A stretch of DNA of 64,000 bases from NCBI GenBank assembly GCA_034766995.1, contig CM068322.1:35225439-35289438 (forward strand). The letters run 5' to 3'. The translations under genes and the position numbers were made by a program. Source of the stretch: Acanthacorydalis orientalis. Its lineage: Eukaryota; Arthropoda; Insecta; Megaloptera; Corydalidae. The first letter of the stretch is position 1, and every line of letters begins with the position of its first letter. The notes below the pieces were generated by a model, which saw nothing but the letters and a program-made list of their open reading frames with translations, was not told where the DNA came from and made no database searches. Shown in pieces: positions 47,246 through 59,610 of this stretch.

Positions 47246-48070
47246 ATATTGTGGAATTGTGGAATTTGTAGGTGAGAATTGAAACGCAATATTTTTAACA
47301 AGACAACATGCATTTAATAAAAATAAGCTCCATCAGCTTCAACGGTCTTTTGCCATCGAGAAATTAGATTGTTTATCCCGTTTTTCTATAAGAATCGACA
47401 CTTTTAGAGCTTATAAAGTGTTCGAACCCCTGAATAATTTCTGTCTGGTTTCGAAATTTTTTATTTCTTAAATAATATTTCGAGCGGCGAGAAAGATGAT
47501 ACTCCGTCGGTGAAAGATCCGCTGAATAACGGGGATGCGGTGAAATTTCATAATTCGATGAATTGAATTTGGAAATTGTGATTCGAGATGTGTGTGGTCG
47601 AGCATCGTCTTACAGTAGTTACGGCCGATATCTATTGATTAGCATTGGCTGTTTTCTTTTTAGTTTTTCATTCATAATGTCGATTTCTCGACAATATGAA
47701 TGAAAAAAGTAAACGCAAATCTTTTGCAGACCCCATCTTGTTAAAGGGCATAAAAAATATACAAATAACAACAACAACTCCGTATTTAAAGACAAATGAA
47801 GAGTTCAGTACATTAGTCAATTCCGAATAGCTGAACTTGTGAAATATTGCACAGAACTTTTTTTCGCTGACTGACTGAAATTCGGCAGCTCGACGTGTCA
47901 CAACCTAATACAATTCTTCTTCGTTTCGCCTTACTTTTTCTGAAAAATTTATAATGTGAGCATTTACTCTGCGCTCGACGTGTATACTCGTCATTGCTTG
48001 ATGCTAATCGCGCACCCCGCGATGGATTTTCAAAATTAAATTCCGCAGTTAACTGGTTAAGAACCGCGAC
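47246..48070 (-). mobile_element. Mar-E mariner relic (copy 1)
   Basis: The minus strand ends in KNGINNLISRWQKTVEADGA then YFY, stop (stop at 47314-47316), a typical mariner C-terminus. Flanking GTGGAATTTG on the low side and CCGCAGTTAACTGG on the high side pair with the second copy's ends. The region between is degraded and no catalytic motif can be read. Confidence 0.6.
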
Positions 48071-48873
48071 AATGACTTTCCGACACCGTATTGAATTTGA
48101 TTGACGTCGAAAAGACTCGACAATGTAACAAACAGAACGTGTGCGCCGTGCTTTAGTCATAAAACACATGCACATCCACTTGTGTCGATCGAATTTCCAC
48201 GATGACGCCGTACATCATCTCGTCCCCTGCAACACGACACGACATAACATGTACGTTCGCGTGTCGAACCGGCGCACCACCCAATAAAAACGTATCGGAA
48301 TCGCGCCGACACGTTGATGAGACGGTGTGCCGTTTGCGTCGCCGTGCGCTCGACCGTCGACGGACTTCGCGGCGGGCCGACTGTGTCCCAGATGAAAACC
48401 ATGAATCATCCACAGTTTGACGGATGAAGTGCATGCAAAGTTGGAAGTGATTAGAGGAGCGCCCGTCGAGCGAATAACGTACCCTCTCGTGCGCTGAAGA
48501 GTTACAGCGGTCATCGAAAAAAATAACACTGTGTGCGATACGGACACTCGAGCGGATGCGGAAACGCTTTTTTCACATTCTTCTGCCGGTGGGGACGATC
48601 GCCATTATTCATACTTGCCGATCGGTCGATCCGGCACTCGATTGATATTTAACACGTACGCGCGGAGCTAATGTACAGTAGATGGCATCGGTTTGTAATT
48701 AATACCGAATGAGGATGACACACGCGAGCACGTGTGTCATTAAAACAATGACAAGCGGTCGCATGTCTTGAATACTGAAACGTGTCGATCGGCATGTGTT
48801 GCGCGGACGGACGAAGGATGAAGTCGTCTCGTGTCAATTCGGTTCGCTTTTATAAGAAGACACGTCCGATTTG
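48071..48873. other. GC-rich non-coding stretch
   Basis: Overlapping 60- to 110-codon frames on both strands reflect high GC. No domain seen. Confidence 0.45.
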
Positions 48874-49800
48874 CATTAGGGTGTAACGTACGGAATTGCG
48901 GAATTCGGGGGCGAGGATTAAAACGCAATATTTGTATTATGTTTCACTGGTCTTCTGCCAACGAGAAAGCATACTGTTTATCCCGTTTTTATAAAAATCG
49001 ACATCAGTCCATAGACAATCGACCGATGACAAAAGTGTGCGGCGACGATTATCCTCGAAAGTCTTATCGTCTTCTCACACAGATATCGAAATCGAATCCC
49101 GCGAACACTTTCACCCGGATAGATGGACGAGAACACGCCGCGGACATAATCGGAATCATGCGCGCTCGCTCGCGTTTTACACGAACTCCTCTGATGTCAC
49201 ATCCTAATCAGTTCAATCTGCATGCGGTGCCCGTCTGCACGACGTCAAGTCGCCGTAATTTTCTAATTGAAATAATAGTCCGCCAATCCATCGAATCAAA
49301 CTTACATTAAAAGGGTCGTGAATCATTACTTGTGATAAACAAGTCGCACATTCTTCAATTGATGCGAAGAAGACGCTTCGGAGCGCGCGTACGGAGGAAT
49401 CGGTCCGGTCGTCCTACTCCGACGTCCCTCTGCGTGCGTGCGGCGTTGCGAGTTCAGTTTAGATTGCGGTTCGTCGAAGTACGATCGGTATCACTCGGCG
49501 ACCGATGTCGACTGCAACGGACGTACAGCAAGAGTCATTTTCGGCGGGTGGGCGGGGCGGATCGAGAAACAGAGATTTGTCTGTTTAGATTTTCGGGACA
49601 GAAACGGGAACGAATCGACTTTGTTCAAAAAAAAAACGTTCTAATTCTCACATGCAAATTCCGCATTTTCATGTGTCACATCCTAATAACAGGAAGATTT
49701 ACCGTGCGTTCGACGTGTACACTCGTCGTTGCTTGCTTTTAATCACACGCCCCGTGATGGATTTTTAAAACCGAATTCCGCAGTCGACTGGTTAATCGCG
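48874..49800 (-). mobile_element. Mar-E mariner relic (copy 2)
   Basis: Shares AAAACGCAATATTT, ACTGTTTATCCCGTTTTT and ATAAAAATCGACA with copy 1 at its low end. At its high end it shares CGTGTACACTCGTCGTTGCT (versus CGTGTATACTCGTCATTGCT) and AATTCCGCAGTCGACTGGTT. The interior differs from copy 1 and has no intact transposase frame. Confidence 0.6.
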
Positions 49801-51608
49801 AACATTCCGATAACGATAAATGGAACGCCGCTAGAAGAATCGATCGAACCGTAACGCACCAACCTGAGATCGATGTTCGAACGTCGGAACCGTCCGTCTA
49901 TCTCGACGCATCGTCATCTGAATGCGCGGCGTGTATGCAAATGATTGCACCGAATGAACCGATCCACAATCTGAACATGGACGAATATATTATAGGCCTT
50001 ATAAGGTGAGGCCGTCCGTACGGACGATTACAATGAATATGTATGAACGCACCGCGGCGGCGGTACGCTTACTTGTTGAACGCGATCGTGTCTGATCAGG
50101 CATGGCTTTACATGCGAACGGGGTGCCGGGGTCATCCCGCGGACGTTACATTGTAATCGGACATTATACGCCGATTAGTGAGCTATTAGAACGCCCCGGC
50201 GTGTGTAGGTAAGATGTAAACAACGGAACGTGCATGATTTATATCCGGTTCGACCGCTTACAGTCCGTGGCCGATCACACTAACGACAGGATTTCTTAAA
50301 CGGGTTTCAATTAAACAATGTTTTTTTTTAAAATAAAATAAATGTCAGTCGAATATCGGACGATGATTGATGTTCGAAACGAGCGCGGGTATATTTCGTG
50401 AGGCCGCTCGCCGAATACTTAATTTATGAATGTTCTCAGTGACCGCGACGGCTGGAATAAATCTGCGCAGTGTGCGAGTTGAAGAAAATTCAGTGACAGT
50501 CGTCGGAATCAATGTAAAGTATTCCAGAGTAGCACCGAATATTCTTTTTTTTTTACCGGAGAGTTAAGATCTGTAACAACTTGATAGTACAACTTTCCCT
50601 ACTTGTCGCTCTGAATATGACGGCGCATCTCCATCGAAACGCGACCAAACTACAACCAGCGATAATCAGTAAAGACCTATTGAACGTTTGAATCGATCAT
50701 AGACCTCGTTGAGAATTAATTCATGCGAACGATTACAATTCGCCCGATCGCTTCCTCCTCGCATCTCTAGATTATCACAAGAGGTCGAGAGAAAACGCAC
50801 CAGCTCGGATCCACCGCACCGCTCCTACATTCCCGATAACCCGCATCGCTCTCCCCTTCTTAAAATTCATCGAATCCGACCGGAGTCCGCTGAACAGATA
50901 TGAGCGCGACACCGCTCCAGCCCCTAATTCGTATTCCGACGATATCCGTAGGGGGGAATCCCGAAAGATTAGATCGGCCGGCCGATTAAAGAAAGAGGCC
51001 GTCCCGCTCGTGAAAAATGTATTTGGAGATGGTCCGAGCGACTGGTATTTTCTTCCCCGCGCGCACCGCACGCACATATTTCGATTAGTATGTTAATACG
51101 GTTCGAATAACAATAAGTTTCCGAGTCGGTCGGAGGGGTGTGAGTCGTTTCCGCACTATTATCGAGCACCTGTACGTCGAACAGACGTTATTTACATTCA
51201 ATAAACTCGGAGCAAGAACAATGCCGGTCGTTATCTTTCGCTGTCGCGCCTCGATTCGTCGACGGATAAACAAAAAATGTGTATACGATTTTGAGATCGA
51301 CGTACGGGACGATCAGTCACGGTTCGACGGGCCAGAGAAAAAAAAAACGAACGTGTCCGAGAAGGCGTTTCGTTCCGGCAACAGCGGCAGAGGAGCGACG
51401 AACACCGGCTGACGCCCACGTCGCGACCGTCCACAGATATTGAATGGGAGGTCGTCTTGAATTCAATCGACATTATGCTGATGATAAAATAATGACAGAG
51501 CGTTCGGAACGGAAGCGGCGCATTAAATTCGACAGTGTGCATTTCCTGCTCTTCGGCGTCGCCTTCTTACGATACACGCTGTTAATTCAACATCTCGCGT
51601 ACTATCAT
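49801..51608. other. CpG-rich non-coding stretch
   Basis: No supported gene. Frames of 60 to 103 codons overlap on opposite strands, a composition effect. Confidence 0.45.
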
Positions 51609-51626
51609 CTTTCTCTCTCTCTCTCT

Positions 51627-51665
<39 letters not shown>
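51609..51665. repeat. (TC)n(TA)n(TG)n compound microsatellite
   Basis: Three adjacent dinucleotide tracts. Confidence 0.95.
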
Positions 51666-51997
51666 ACACTCGATAGACACTCGTTTATTACCGGTCAAGT
51701 GACTAATACGACTTGTCTCAGCGAATCCATTGCACCTGAATTACACACTCTTCTAAATGTTAGAGTCGGACGACGGCGCCCCGACTTCAAGGTTGCTGCA
51801 CACCTGTTACAGATTGAACGACGATACGATTTCAGGCTGCGGTTTTTCCCTTTTCAATCAAAAACACTGTCCGCTCGGTATTTAACATTCTATCAATTTG
51901 TGCGGATTTTTTTTTAAATCTTCTATTAAGACAATATCAGTTCGGCAGATCTTTCAGAATTAATCGGGAAGATTCGCCTCGACGACGTTTTTTTCCT

Positions 51998-52030
51998 CAA
52001 TCGCTCTTCTGCGTTCGAGAAGAGCGATTG
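51998..52030. repeat. perfect 13-bp stem-loop
   Basis: CAATCGCTCTTCT, loop GCGTTCG, AGAAGAGCGATTG. No surrounding repeat explains it. It is not followed by a T run suggesting a terminator. Confidence 0.85.
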
Positions 52031-52202
52031 TTGTTGAAACTGTTTCAAGAAGTTATAACACTTAACGAGATATTGGAATGAAACAAAAAAAGGAGAGAAA
52101 GAAATATGCGAATGTGATCTTTCGAATAGTATATTTATCTTTCAAGGCAATGACTGTCGTTGTCAATTAATTTCTGTTACAGTGTAACAAATTTATTTAT
52201 TT

Positions 52203-52413
52203 TATCAGTGAATAAATTCTGTGCTTTTTATAAAAAATGAATGTCTTCTGTTTTGTGAGGTTATGCCGACTGCTTAGTCAAGATACAGGGGGTGTTTTTT
52301 TAAATGTCAAGATCGACGCTCCAAAAGCGTACAACGTCGAGAGAATATTTTTAATTTAAAAACGAGTCATGACCGATTCAATTTAAAGGGACAGGATTCA
52401 CTTCCACATGTAA
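52203..52413 (-). mobile_element. Mar-A deletion derivative (copy 13), 211 bp
   Basis: The low side ATCAGTGAATAAATTCTGTG and high side leader with ACATGTAA are the two termini. Nearly the whole coding region is absent, leaving terminal sequence and the CATAACCTCACAAAAC-type leader. Confidence 0.7.
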
Positions 52414-53221
52414 TAAACACAACACCGTGATTAAATTCTATGATTTTTTCTATCTCGTTCTATGATCGTCGACCGTTCTCGAATCACAAGCAGCGCTGTG
52501 AATACGTTCTCGTCCGTCTCTAATTAAACTGAATTTCTGATTTTTACAAGACAATGCTTTTTATGAATCATAAACGTGTGTATCTTGTCAGGAAAGCGAC
52601 ACTGATTGTGACGATGCCTGTTAAAGAATAAGAGAGAGTGTCCGTGAAAGAAAAGTAACTGAAAAGCGTACGAACTTTTCGATTATCTGATACGAAAATC
52701 GAGACAGGCGTTTCAATAAACCGAAACACTTTGTAACCGATTACCTGTTCGTCTTTAATTAATCTTCATACTGTTCACTATCCGAACCATACCAGTAATC
52801 TCGTTAGGTAGTTTGTCAGCCATACAATAATTATATGTGCATGCCGTTCGTTCGTTGCTCGCTTACAAGATTAAACATCTATTAAATGAATAACAATTAA
52901 ACTGATCAGAGATGCGCATGCGATGGGAGACTGTCTTCGACTAATTGTCTTTAATACCTTGACGGTCGAGTGCAACGACAGCATTATAATACGTCTAACG
53001 AGTTTATGACTCATATACTTGTTTAGCGGGCGACATCTGCGAAAACATTACTCACGGCCAGAGAATCCATTCATACATGCGATTGCATCAGAATGCAGTC
53101 AACATCCTATTAATTTGTTTTGTTTTATGAGAGAGAAGAACGTAATGAAGTGAATAGAATTCGTAGACATTAAACGCACCGAGCGATACAATTCGAAATA
53201 ATTAGTTTTTCAAATACGGGA
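52414..53221. other. non-coding stretch
   Basis: Nothing recognised. Confidence 0.5.
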
Positions 53222-53825
53222 CGGTCGTTTTATTGTTTCAATCGAAAAAGTGGCGAAAGACACGACGTGCTCGGCACGGAAACGCTTCTCGTTTCATAAA
53301 TATCCATTTCGCTCGACGATACAGCAACGACTTGCATGTAGCGCGGGCCTGACGGGCCCTTGCTTTCTTTCTTGAGTACCAAGCGTGTACGCTTACGACT
53401 CGTGTAGCTGATATTCCTGGTGTGTTGCTCGGAATGGATACTTCTCGTGTGTGTTGAGCAAATTCTGACCCCCTCCAGGGGGTCGCCTCGTGCTAAAGGG
53501 CCAGCGGAGCTCCAGGTCGGCCAGTGAAGGCCGACCTGGCCATTGAACAAGGCTGGCGCCAGGTCAGTGACCGTCGACCACCTCGCGCTGCGCCACCAGC
53601 AGGCTGGGCCGCTCGTAGATGCAGTGCTCGGCGACGAGGTCGTTTGTTCCCAGACCGCGGAATAGGGCGTTGTCGCTCGACCTCGCCCGCCCGCACAACC
53701 GGCTAGCTTGTCGGTGGGCAAACTCGTCGATCGTAGGGAGACGGAGGTCCCGGTGAAGAGTGGTGGTCCTCACCAGGTAGTGCGCATCGGTGATGAGACG
53801 CAAGACCCGGTCAACACAGCAACGT
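53222..53825 (-). mobile_element. jockey-clade non-LTR retrotransposon, 5'-truncated 3' fragment
   Basis: A GC-rich island unlike its surroundings. The minus-strand frame (53564 to about 53822) reads RLITDAHYLVRTTTLHRDL then RLPTIDEFAHRQASRL and ALFRGLG. This matches the C-terminal end of jockey reverse transcriptases (APWYVRNxTLHRDLGIPT pattern), with a stop at 53564-53566. About 340 bp of 3' UTR follow and contain two perfect hairpins. The element ends near an AATAAA-like CAATAAAACG. 5' truncation is usual for target-primed insertions. The ORF end is intact, so the insertion may be fairly young. Confidence 0.8.
53467..53539 (-). other. two hairpins in the retrotransposon 3' UTR
   Basis: GACCCCCTCCAGGGGGTC (53467-53484) is an 8-bp stem with a two-base centre. 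CCAGGTCGGCC, loop AGTGAA, GGCCGACCTGG (53512-53539) is a perfect 11-bp stem. Such structures in non-LTR 3' UTRs can serve reverse-transcriptase recognition; that role is inferred here. Confidence 0.6.
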
Positions 53826-55092
53826 TTCTATGACCTCTCTATATAATAAATCAGTTCGTCGGAATTTCAAAAAAGAGAACGTCCGATTCCGTCGCACTTG
53901 TCGAAAACCGCGCGCTCGAAAGTGAAAAAATCATCAGTAGTGTCCAGTCTTTCACGAGCATCCGGTCGTCGAATCCGCCCCGACCGTTGTGGTTCGAATA
54001 AGGCTCCTCTCGACCGTTCGAGTAGCCAGCCAGCCCACGTTCATTTTTAGAGCTCTGCGAGCCAGATCCGAGTACTCTTACCGAGTCGACTGTAACAGGG
54101 GACGAAACAGTGGTCCTTTACTATGATCGTCTGTCTAAAAGAGGAGGATCAGTGGAATTGTGACGCGCGAGTGGACCGTTTTCAAGAAAAGCGAACGTGT
54201 CTCGATCCACAAAGAAGATTACGGTCGCATTTTTCGGGATTGCAGGGGCGTTTCGCTGACGCTTGTGTCGGTGAAACGCCAAATGTAAACACGTTTGCAA
54301 TAAAACAGGACGACGACAATAAATAATGTTTGACATGTTGTAAAGTAACCGTTCGTGTCAAGGCGACCGCGAGTTCGACGCGGCAGCGTCTCGAAGGTCA
54401 GCCGCGACCGATTCGAACACGAAAACATATCCGACAGATTTATACGACCCGCTGACGAATGGAACGACACGATAATAAATTGTACTGTACGCCCGACGAT
54501 AAATTCTAATACGAGATGGAAATTTCAAATTCATACACAGGGCCGATTGATGCGAACGCGAGCGGCATCGCTGATGGCCGCGCGCCGCACAGAACAAACA
54601 CACGGAATTCATTTCGGCGATGATGTCATGCGGCCGCCGAATGTAATCTAAATCACTAGGTTACCTGACTTGATTCCGTAATCAGGTTCGATTTTTCTGT
54701 ACGGGCGGCCGCCGTCTCGATTCGAATAGACCTGTGACGAACGGCGAGCCGCTCTGTTAGAAACGCGTAGAGCTGTGGGGGCGTGCGGGCACAATAATTG
54801 CGATTCGTGTTTGAAATCAAAAATGTATTGTTTTCCGTTGAGTAACCGTTTGTACATTTCACGTAGCACCGAAATTCGATTTTACAGTCGACGGGTGGTC
54901 AAACGTACGAGGTTTTTTTCTTCCTTTGTCGTAGATGGAGGGGTGTGTTTGTATCTACCGGAACGTTTTACCCTGTTGCAGCGTTGCGGATAAATGCTGC
55001 TGTTCATTTGAGACAGAAATCAGCATTCTGTAAAGTGATGATTTTCTTAATGAACAATTTAAAATTGTCAATTACTTATCGACTAATGTACA

Positions 55093-55097
<5 letters not shown>
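53826..55097. other. non-coding stretch
   Basis: GC-moderate, with overlapping frames (60 to 98 codons) on both strands and no domain. Confidence 0.45.

Positions 55098-55154
<57 letters not shown>
55098..55154. repeat. (TA)n microsatellite
   Basis: Uninterrupted TA run directly followed by a small hairpin. Confidence 0.95.
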
Positions 55155-55158
<4 letters not shown>

Positions 55159-55181
55159 GCACGTTTTCAATTCGTGCCTGA
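55155..55181. repeat. 9-bp hairpin next to (TA)n
   Basis: TCAGGCACG, loop TTTTCAATT, CGTGCCTGA. Confidence 0.8.
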
Positions 55182-55481
55182 AATTAAATATAACCATTAA
55201 CAATCACATTTTACTAATAACAATGGTAATAAAATAATACATAAAATATATATTAATTGTGATTTTTGTAACATTCGGTTCACTCAGAGCGTATCCCACT
55301 CCGATTGTGCTCCCTGCACACCCGCGCTCGCTGCACTGTTATTTAATGATTTGTTTATCGCCTGCACGACAGGCCCGTACTCTGCGATCGTCCACGTATA
55401 CCCTGTTGCCAAGGCCTCAACTCTGTTGTCAAGGGCAGTGATCGTGACATGCGGATGACGAGCACCGGGAATATGCTGACA

Positions 55482-55482
<1 letters not shown>
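55182..55482. other. non-coding stretch
   Basis: Nothing recognised. Confidence 0.5.

Positions 55483-55538
<56 letters not shown>
55483..55538. repeat. (TA)n microsatellite
   Basis: Uninterrupted TA run. Confidence 0.95.
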
Positions 55539-55540
<2 letters not shown>

Positions 55541-55892
55541 TAAATATAGATATGTAGATAGATTGGGTAATCTCATAATTGATGCGATTTTTTAAAATAA
55601 ATTTTGAAACAGCGAAAAAAATTTACATTTTAATTTTGCTCGAAAATATATTTTCCGTTACTATTTATAACTTCTTCCCATCTATTCGAGTCTATTTCGA
55701 TTAGAACAGAGCAGGATAGATTAATTCAATTCAGGTCGTGTCAGAACTGGCCGCGCCAGGCCAAAATATCCAAGATCATTTTCGAAGGGTTATCTTTTGA
55801 CGGATTTTGCATGCAACGATGAAATCGTCGACGACGGCGAATAATAAAGACGTCTCATTGAAGCGATTGTTAACATACACGTTCTACGATTT
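55539..55892. other. non-coding stretch
   Basis: Nothing recognised. Confidence 0.5.
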
Positions 55893-56025
<133 letters not shown>

Positions 56026-56219
56026 AAACTTGAATTTTATTCAGTAACTGATGTGTGTTCGTTTAAAAAGTGTGTAAAAGGGGGTGTGTGTGGGAGGATG
56101 TTTTGAATAAACAGTTTCTGATTTTGTACCCAAATAACTGTAAAAAGTTAATGTAAAAAATATATATAAATGCTATTTCCATGTTATCGATTGAATTTAT
56201 TGTAACCGTATTCACACAA

Positions 56220-56221
<2 letters not shown>

Positions 56222-56292
<71 letters not shown>
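56222..56292. repeat. (TA)n microsatellite
   Basis: TA run about 200 bp after the previous one. Confidence 0.95.
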
Positions 56293-56296
<4 letters not shown>

Positions 56297-56626
56297 CCCA
56301 CACACATACATGCATGTGCACCAGCACACACATGCCAGTTTTTGTATTCATGTACTTTCAATACAACCAGTCACTCTCTTATTCACCCCATACGAACATA
56401 CATGTGTGTGTGCGTGCGTCCATGAGTGTATATGTGTGTGTGGCTGGATGGCTGATTGTGCGAAACCTTGTAATTTTCAGAAATATTCCTTTAAAGTATA
56501 GATTATTTATATTAGATCTTAAAGAAGCCGGGTCTCGACCCTCATACAATCTATAAAATTCGCATAAATGTTACCCGAGATGAAAATATTTTCTCTCAGA
56601 GAAACTTTTTTTTTCTTTTCACGTAC

Positions 56627-56658
<32 letters not shown>

Positions 56659-56667
56659 GTATATATA
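56627..56667. repeat. (TA)n microsatellite, interrupted
   Basis: TA runs broken by two TG steps. Confidence 0.9.
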
Positions 56668-57036
56668 AGATGTATACATGTCCCCGCACGAGGGATAAAA
56701 AAGTAATTTAACGTGTTCGAATTCAATTCACGGAGATCAATCGTCGCGCAAACTTTCGAGTCGATAGCGGCGCAAATGGCGAAAAAAGTGTCGCACGCAG
56801 CCGGCTCCGAAAATGAGTCGACTGTTGTAAATGTTTCATATCGCCATAAAACGCCCGTTCCGATACTTAATCAGGTGTATCATCGAGCGATAATAAAACT
56901 GTTACAGTGTTTATAACAGGAACCGGACATTCAAATCGACAATAAAACTGTTAACGCGGTTATAATTCGACAATAAATGTAGTGGACGTCGACGCCAATA
57001 GTTGGTGGTCTGTTGTACGGCGAGGCCGGTGTATGT

Positions 57037-57039
<3 letters not shown>
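56668..57039. other. non-coding stretch
   Basis: Nothing recognised. Confidence 0.5.
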
Positions 57040-57108
<69 letters not shown>

Positions 57109-57127
57109 ATATATATATATATATATA

Positions 57128-57185
<58 letters not shown>
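57040..57185. repeat. (TA)n microsatellite, longest in window
   Basis: About 146 bp of nearly continuous TA with GTATG and TTTT interruptions. Confidence 0.95.
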
Positions 57186-57186
<1 letters not shown>

Positions 57187-57402
57187 GTATGTATGTAACA
57201 ATATTGTTTTACAATGATTAATTAAACACATGTATCATTTTATAAATGAAAAAAGTAACCAAGAATGGCAACATGCAATAATAGTGAACGTAATTAATAC
57301 AAGTGAATGTATGAATTTTTTAATTTGACATTCATTGAAAGGGCATTTGTAAAACTTCACAGCTGTAATTGAAGAATAAAAAACAAGCTATATACATGCA
57401 TT

Positions 57403-57405
57403 CAT

Positions 57406-57498
<93 letters not shown>
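57403..57498. repeat. (TA)n followed by (GTAT)n
   Basis: TA run to 57478 and then about five GTAT units that run into a Mar-A terminus. Confidence 0.95.
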
Positions 57499-57499
<1 letters not shown>

Positions 57500-57570
57500 T
57501 AGGCGTCGAAATTAATTCGGTGCATTTAAATTGAATCGGTTTGAAGATATTTGGGAGGATATTTTCGTCT
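57499..57570 (+). mobile_element. Mar-A 5' terminal fragment (copy 14)
   Basis: TTAGGCGTCGAAATTAATTC, GGTGCATTTAAATTGAATCG and ATATTTTCGTC. Only the terminus and the start of the leader remain. Confidence 0.7.
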
Positions 57571-58210
57571 GGGTCGAAATAGACCCGTGCGACGGACGAA
57601 GGTTAATAAAAACTATAACAATGTCCGTGTGTAATCGACGAGAATCATTCGGAATGTTCAAACCGGACGAACTTCCACGATAAACGAATCCCTGACAGAA
57701 CGTTTTTATCGAGCGCGTCACTGTTCGAGAGTCAGCAAAATCATGTACGGATCCGTGTGTACAAACACGGCCGAGACGGTCGACCGACATCTGACTACGA
57801 ATTCACTGTTGACAAACAATTCGTAGAAGGGACAGTGTCGTCGACTGAGGAGTGATTTTTGCGGATTTGTTTTTTTTCCGTTTGACAGAAAGACAGCGCG
57901 AACACCTGACAACGCGGTAACGAAATTTCACATAAATCAACAGGCCGTAATCGGTTCCGAGAAACTCAACGTGCACACAGATAAATAATGCACGTTTGTT
58001 TATTCTAATTGTAATTGTTGCTACAACAATATTTGCTTACGAAACGTTTTGTTGAAAACGATAATGTTGTTTCGACTTCCGTTCGGGGAATTCGCGTTCG
58101 TTTTCGTCGATCGTTTAAATTTATTCTATTTATTATTTGATTATGGAAAAAATGGCAAGTTGGGTAAAATTAAAATCGACAGAGAGTGTCGTGTAATGGA
58201 AGTCAAGTCC
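57571..58210. other. non-coding stretch
   Basis: Nothing recognised. Confidence 0.5.
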
Positions 58211-58958
58211 GTGGGTCGTTCGATAAGTTTGGTCGATTTGTATGATGTCGTGCTGCTGCCATTCATTTGGTAACGTCACGGCTATCAAGTGTCACTTTTC
58301 AATCTAGCACGGGCGGAATTCCAGTCAGAAGCGTTGTTCACGTTCTACAGATGTTCGAAGCGAGTATTGTAGCAGTTTCCGCACGAATGGGAAAAAAGAG
58401 CAAGTTTCTCTGAGTCGATCCGTCGCCGTGGATGAAACATGGATTCGTCACTGCACGCTTGAGTCGAAGCAGCAGTCAGAGCAGTGGTCAGCGACCGGTG
58501 AAAGTGCGTCGCAGAAGGCGAAGACCGTTCTGTCGACTGGGAAGAGGATGGCCACTGTTTTTTGAGATTCCCGAGGAATCATCTTAATCGACGAAAACGA
58601 TAACAGGACCTTATTATGGAACATAATTGGACCGTTTGAAAGAAGAGCTGAAACAAGGTTGGCGCACAAAGAAGCGCTCTTTCACCAGAACGCGCCGACC
58701 TACGAATCGATGGCAAAATTGCACGAATCAGGCTTCGAATTGATTCCTCATCCACCCTATTCTCCGGACCTGACCTCGTGCGACTCCTTCCTCTTCCCAA
58801 ACGTGAAACTTTGGCTCGGTGGAAAGAAATTCTCGTCGAATGAGGATGTCATCAAGTGTATAGCCCTCAATGGAGTCTATGTGGAGAAATAAAATCGTTT
58901 TTTCCCGGAAAAAAAACTTTTTAAATTACTTTTCTACCATACTTATCAAACGACCGAC
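58211..58958 (+). mobile_element. Mar-D mariner, internally deleted, with inverted termini
   Basis: GTGGGTCGTTCGATAAGTTT (58211) and the reverse of AACGACCGAC (ending 58958) form imperfect inverted terminal repeats of about 23 bp. Inside, the plus strand reads AVDETWIRHCTLESKQQSEQ and WSATGESASQKAKTV, a TGA stop, DSRGIILID, then KEALFHQNA and FELIPHPPYSPDLTSCDSFL with LGGKKFSSNEDV and NGVYVEK. The first catalytic Asp (DETW) and the SPDL/CD block survive. The HQDNA motif has lost its Asp codon, and the N-terminal half plus about 30 codons near the end are deleted. Not functional. Confidence 0.85.
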
Positions 58959-58963
58959 GTGAA

Positions 58964-59610
58964 TTAGGCGTACAAATTAATTCTGTGCACTTTTTTTTTA
59001 ATAGAAAACGATTATTTGTTTACTGAAAAGTGGAACAAATTTCAATCCTCAAAACATCTCCCCATTGCTTTGTATAATTTTTCCCGATCTGTCGGGAAAC
59101 AGACGGGATCGCTTGTCGAGAAAAAAAACGAACGCCTGCTTTGAGCCGATGAAGTTGCAATGCGTTTTCGGACATCTTCCACCGTTCTAGCGTGTTTTAC
59201 ACGACACAACACTCGTCCAAAGAAAACTGAACGGAAAACCCTGCGAATCCTAATATCAGAGCACAGTATTTTAAACGTTTCGAGAGTTTCATCTCCTCTT
59301 ATTATGTTTATACGTGTTGTCCGGTCAAGATTAGGTGTTTTACCAGTCCAGTTCCTTCATACGGTTTTTTTTATCTCTCAGTGAGAGAAATGTTGTTTTA
59401 AAGGAACACTTTTAAGCGTTTGACGCTCATAATTTAGCGTTCAGATTGAGGGATGATTCGAACGCAGGTGCGCAAACGGGGTGTGTTTTTTAAATTATGA
59501 TTTGTGTTCGGACGCTAATTAGCGTTCTAAAGCAGCAATAACTTACTAACTACTAACTGAACGAATCATTCCAGCTACCTCGGTAGTGTTGTTTTTTTTT
59601 CAAAATTCAC
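58964..59610 (-). mobile_element. Mar-A copy 15, split by an unrelated insert
   Basis: TTAGGCGTACAAATTAATTC at 58964 touches the right end of Mar-D. The minus-strand C-terminus and TVEDVRKRIATSSAQS run to 59235. The helix-turn-helix part (ATTCCAGCTACCTCGGTAGT, matching ATTCCTACAGGTTCGGCAGC) resumes near 59548. About 310 bp of unrelated DNA lie between, bounded by AACTGAACGG and AACTGAACGA. Confidence 0.7.

Noticed and set aside
53493..53721. Other frames within the jockey fragment (163, 67 and 60 codons)
   Set aside because: These are alternative frames of a GC-rich retrotransposon end. Only the frame ending at 53564 matches reverse transcriptase.
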